Shown here one piece after another: positions 60,457-64,000 of a stretch of DNA of 64,000 nt. The DNA is taken from contig NW_015622541.1 in the NCBI RefSeq assembly GCF_000835495.1, forward strand, positions 3,472,001 to 3,536,000. Direction: 5' to 3'. The position numbers and the translations under genes were made by a program. The notes below the pieces were generated by a model, which had not been told where the DNA came from, did no database searches, and saw only the letters and a program-made list of their open reading frames with translations. Source of the DNA: Cladophialophora immunda. Lineage: Eukaryota > Ascomycota > Eurotiomycetes > Chaetothyriales > Herpotrichiellaceae. How positions within the stretch are numbered: position 1 is the stretch's first letter; each line of letters begins with the position of its first letter.

Positions 60457-61715
60457 ATGAATGCCCTTCTCTCGCTTTTCAAGTGGATCTCATCACGACG
60501 ACGAGGCTCGGTGACAGTCGCCCGTGAGACATCACGTCCAGGACAGTTCCAGGTCAGGCGAACCTCGACCTTGGAGACATTACCAGCAGAAATCCTGCTG
60601 CATATCGTCTCCTTTTTGCCAGCCAGTTCCGTGGCCTGTCTGAGTCTGGTTTCCAAATCGCACCACGAAGCCCTTGGCGGCCAGTTTGATCTCAAATTGC
60701 GACATGACCCGACAGAAAAAGCACGTTTCCTTCGGGTACTGGAAGAGGACTTACCCGAGATGATGGCATGCTGTGTCTGCAACATCCTGTACCGTTGGGA
60801 CCAGTTTCCGCGGTGGCGCTGTCCTAATTCTCATACCCATCGGTCCTTAGCGCGTGGTGTATTCTGGTGCTTCTCCCACGACCCCGCCCTGATCTATCGC
60901 AACACGGTAGATGTGTTCCTGAGAGGATTTGCGAAAGGCGCGCGATACGGTCCACAGCTCCATGAACTAATCACCACTGCACACCCAACCACGCCGCGTC
61001 TTCTCACAGTGGCGGATATATCGACAGCAAGAGTCTGACCGCTCGGGTTGTCAGGGACAAGCTGTTGATGCACAGTGTCCACAAGATGTCGGTACTTTTA
61101 TCAGCTCAAACACTGGGTACTCCGACTTCGCAAGTGAACATCAATCAAATTGTTCTGGACCAATTTGTGCCTGCAATCAACAAGTTCAAGTACATCGGCT
61201 GTGCCCACTCTGACGAAACACTCCCTGCCGTGATTTTAGATGCATTTCAACGACGGTCGGGCCACTCCAGCGATCGATCGAGATGCTTGGATCTCTTGAA
61301 CTGCGGCCACTGCGCCACCGACCTGCGAGTCCGGGTGGAGTTAGCAAATTGCGCCGGAATCTGCGTCCACATTGAAATAGAGACATGGCAGTCCTTAGGA
61401 GGTCGAGAGTCTGACAACAGAGACGAGACGGAGGACGCGCATTTCCATTTCGGATACCAGCGGCAGGAGCCCTTCGATATCAATCCTCCTGACCGCAACC
61501 TGGAGGAGATGTTCAAAGAGGGAGAGGGAGTCGAAAGAGAGCGTGAGGATTCCTCCGACGAATCTCGACGGGGTCAGAGCTGGATCCAGCTGTGGGGCTG
61601 GTACTATGACACTTTCACGGCTCAATTGTGCAGATACAGCGGTCCTTGCGATGGTGGAGGGGTGTCAAGTCGAATTCCGGAGCAGCCACTGTCCTTGCTG
61701 TATGCGACCCATTGA
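60457..61715 (+). CDS. F-box protein, reading frame broken near 61040
   Basis: The first block (60457-61038) has a clear F-box near residues 35-75 (TLETLPAEILLHIVSFLPASSV), then MACCVCNILYRWDQFPRWRCP and VFWCFSHDPALIYRNTVDVFLRGFAKGARYGPQLHEL, a layout common in large fungal F-box families. The second block continues in another frame (about 61020-61715) with TARVVRDKLLMHSVHK and a Cys motif (LDLLNCGHCATDL). The two clearly belong together, but I find no intron with good signals and the right length to join them; a net shift of one base is needed. F-box proteins bring targets to SCF ubiquitin ligases. Either a frameshift has damaged the gene, the assembly has an error, or an odd intron was missed. 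The C-terminus is also uncertain. Confidence 0.6.
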
Positions 61716-62026
61716 GCTTGCGTCAAGGGCGTGGATTCAATCGATGGAGCCTGGGTACAATTGAAGAGTGGGATCGAATCCTGTTCAGTGAATATCTATC
61801 ATTCACGACCAATACAGGCAGAGACCGGTGAGCTTATCTATCCCTGACCCTCATTCTGTCACATCCAAGCCCTGGATCTTTGCACTTCGGGATTCCGCCA
61901 TGCCAAAGTTGTCACTATTCAAAACACTACCGGCCCGCCGATGCAGCACTCTCTAAGCCAGAATTGCGCCGGGTGGCCCTTAGAAGTCTATCTCAGGGGT
62001 TCTTGGTCCTTCGCCGCCGCAGCCGC
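61716..62026. other. Convergent gap, F-box and sulfatase genes
   Basis: A 311 bp stretch. The third plus-strand frame stays open to about 61831 (RWSLGTIEEWDRILFSEYL), which might be a last coding piece of the F-box gene, but no splice signal confirms this. Confidence 0.4.
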
Positions 62027-63992
<1,966 letters not shown>

Positions 63993-64000
63993 TCACTCGG

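Noticed and set aside
60203..60460. Small ATG-initiated frame before the F-box gene
   Set aside because: It ends across the F-box start in another frame and has no recognisable feature beyond hydrophobic residues.

Overview
This window is nuclear DNA of a filamentous ascomycete (Pezizomycotina). Genes are spliced with short GT-AG introns of about 45-180 nt, lie on both strands and are spaced by 0.3-2.5 kb. The marker proteins are typically fungal: a PKC1-type kinase with HR1-C2-C1-C1-kinase layout, a GH72 glucanosyltransferase, a Ctr copper transporter beside an FRE reductase, a Zn2Cys6 regulator, a MARVEL protein and GPI-anchored wall proteins. The overall style suggests a eurotiomycete, possibly Chaetothyriales, but that placement is inference. 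I see no rRNA, tRNA, CRISPR array, intact transposon or virus-like gene.

Layout. 0-10 kb: riboflavin-kinase-fold protein (-), MARVEL protein (-), GH72/Gel (-), ALG2 (+), start of EME1 (+). 10-20 kb: EME1, a divergent copper transporter (-) and ferric reductase (+) pair, a GC-rich methyltransferase gene (-), and a zinc-ribbon/zinc-knuckle protein of unknown role (-). 20-32 kb: glutathione transferase (-), secreted GMC oxidoreductase (-), a coiled-coil orphan (-), a radical SAM protein (-) head to head with a DUF92/TMEM19 membrane protein (+), and a repeat-bearing GPI wall protein (-). 32-45 kb: a 2.5 kb gap, a membrane-anchored aspartic-protease-like protein (+), VPS11/PEP5 (+) and PKC1 (+). 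45-55 kb: a likely lactose or beta-galactoside gene group made of an MFS sugar permease (-), a GH2 beta-galactosidase (-) and a divergent Zn2Cys6 regulator (+). 55-64 kb: orphan gene (-), Kv-beta-like aldo/keto reductase (-), cupin protein (-), F-box protein with a frame break (+), and a type I sulfatase (-) with a GC-AG intron.

How the genes relate. Two neighbourhoods look functionally coherent. Ctr and FRE share a 463 bp promoter; metalloreductases supply the reduced copper that Ctr channels import. Permease, beta-galactosidase and Zn2Cys6 regulator fit uptake, hydrolysis and control of a beta-galactoside. PKC1, GH72, the GPI repeat protein and ALG2 all bear on the cell wall or secretory pathway but are scattered. 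Exon joins below were chosen by hand from splice signals, reading phase and family conservation. All were phase-checked except at the F-box gene, and the intron of the zinc-knuckle gene remains tentative.
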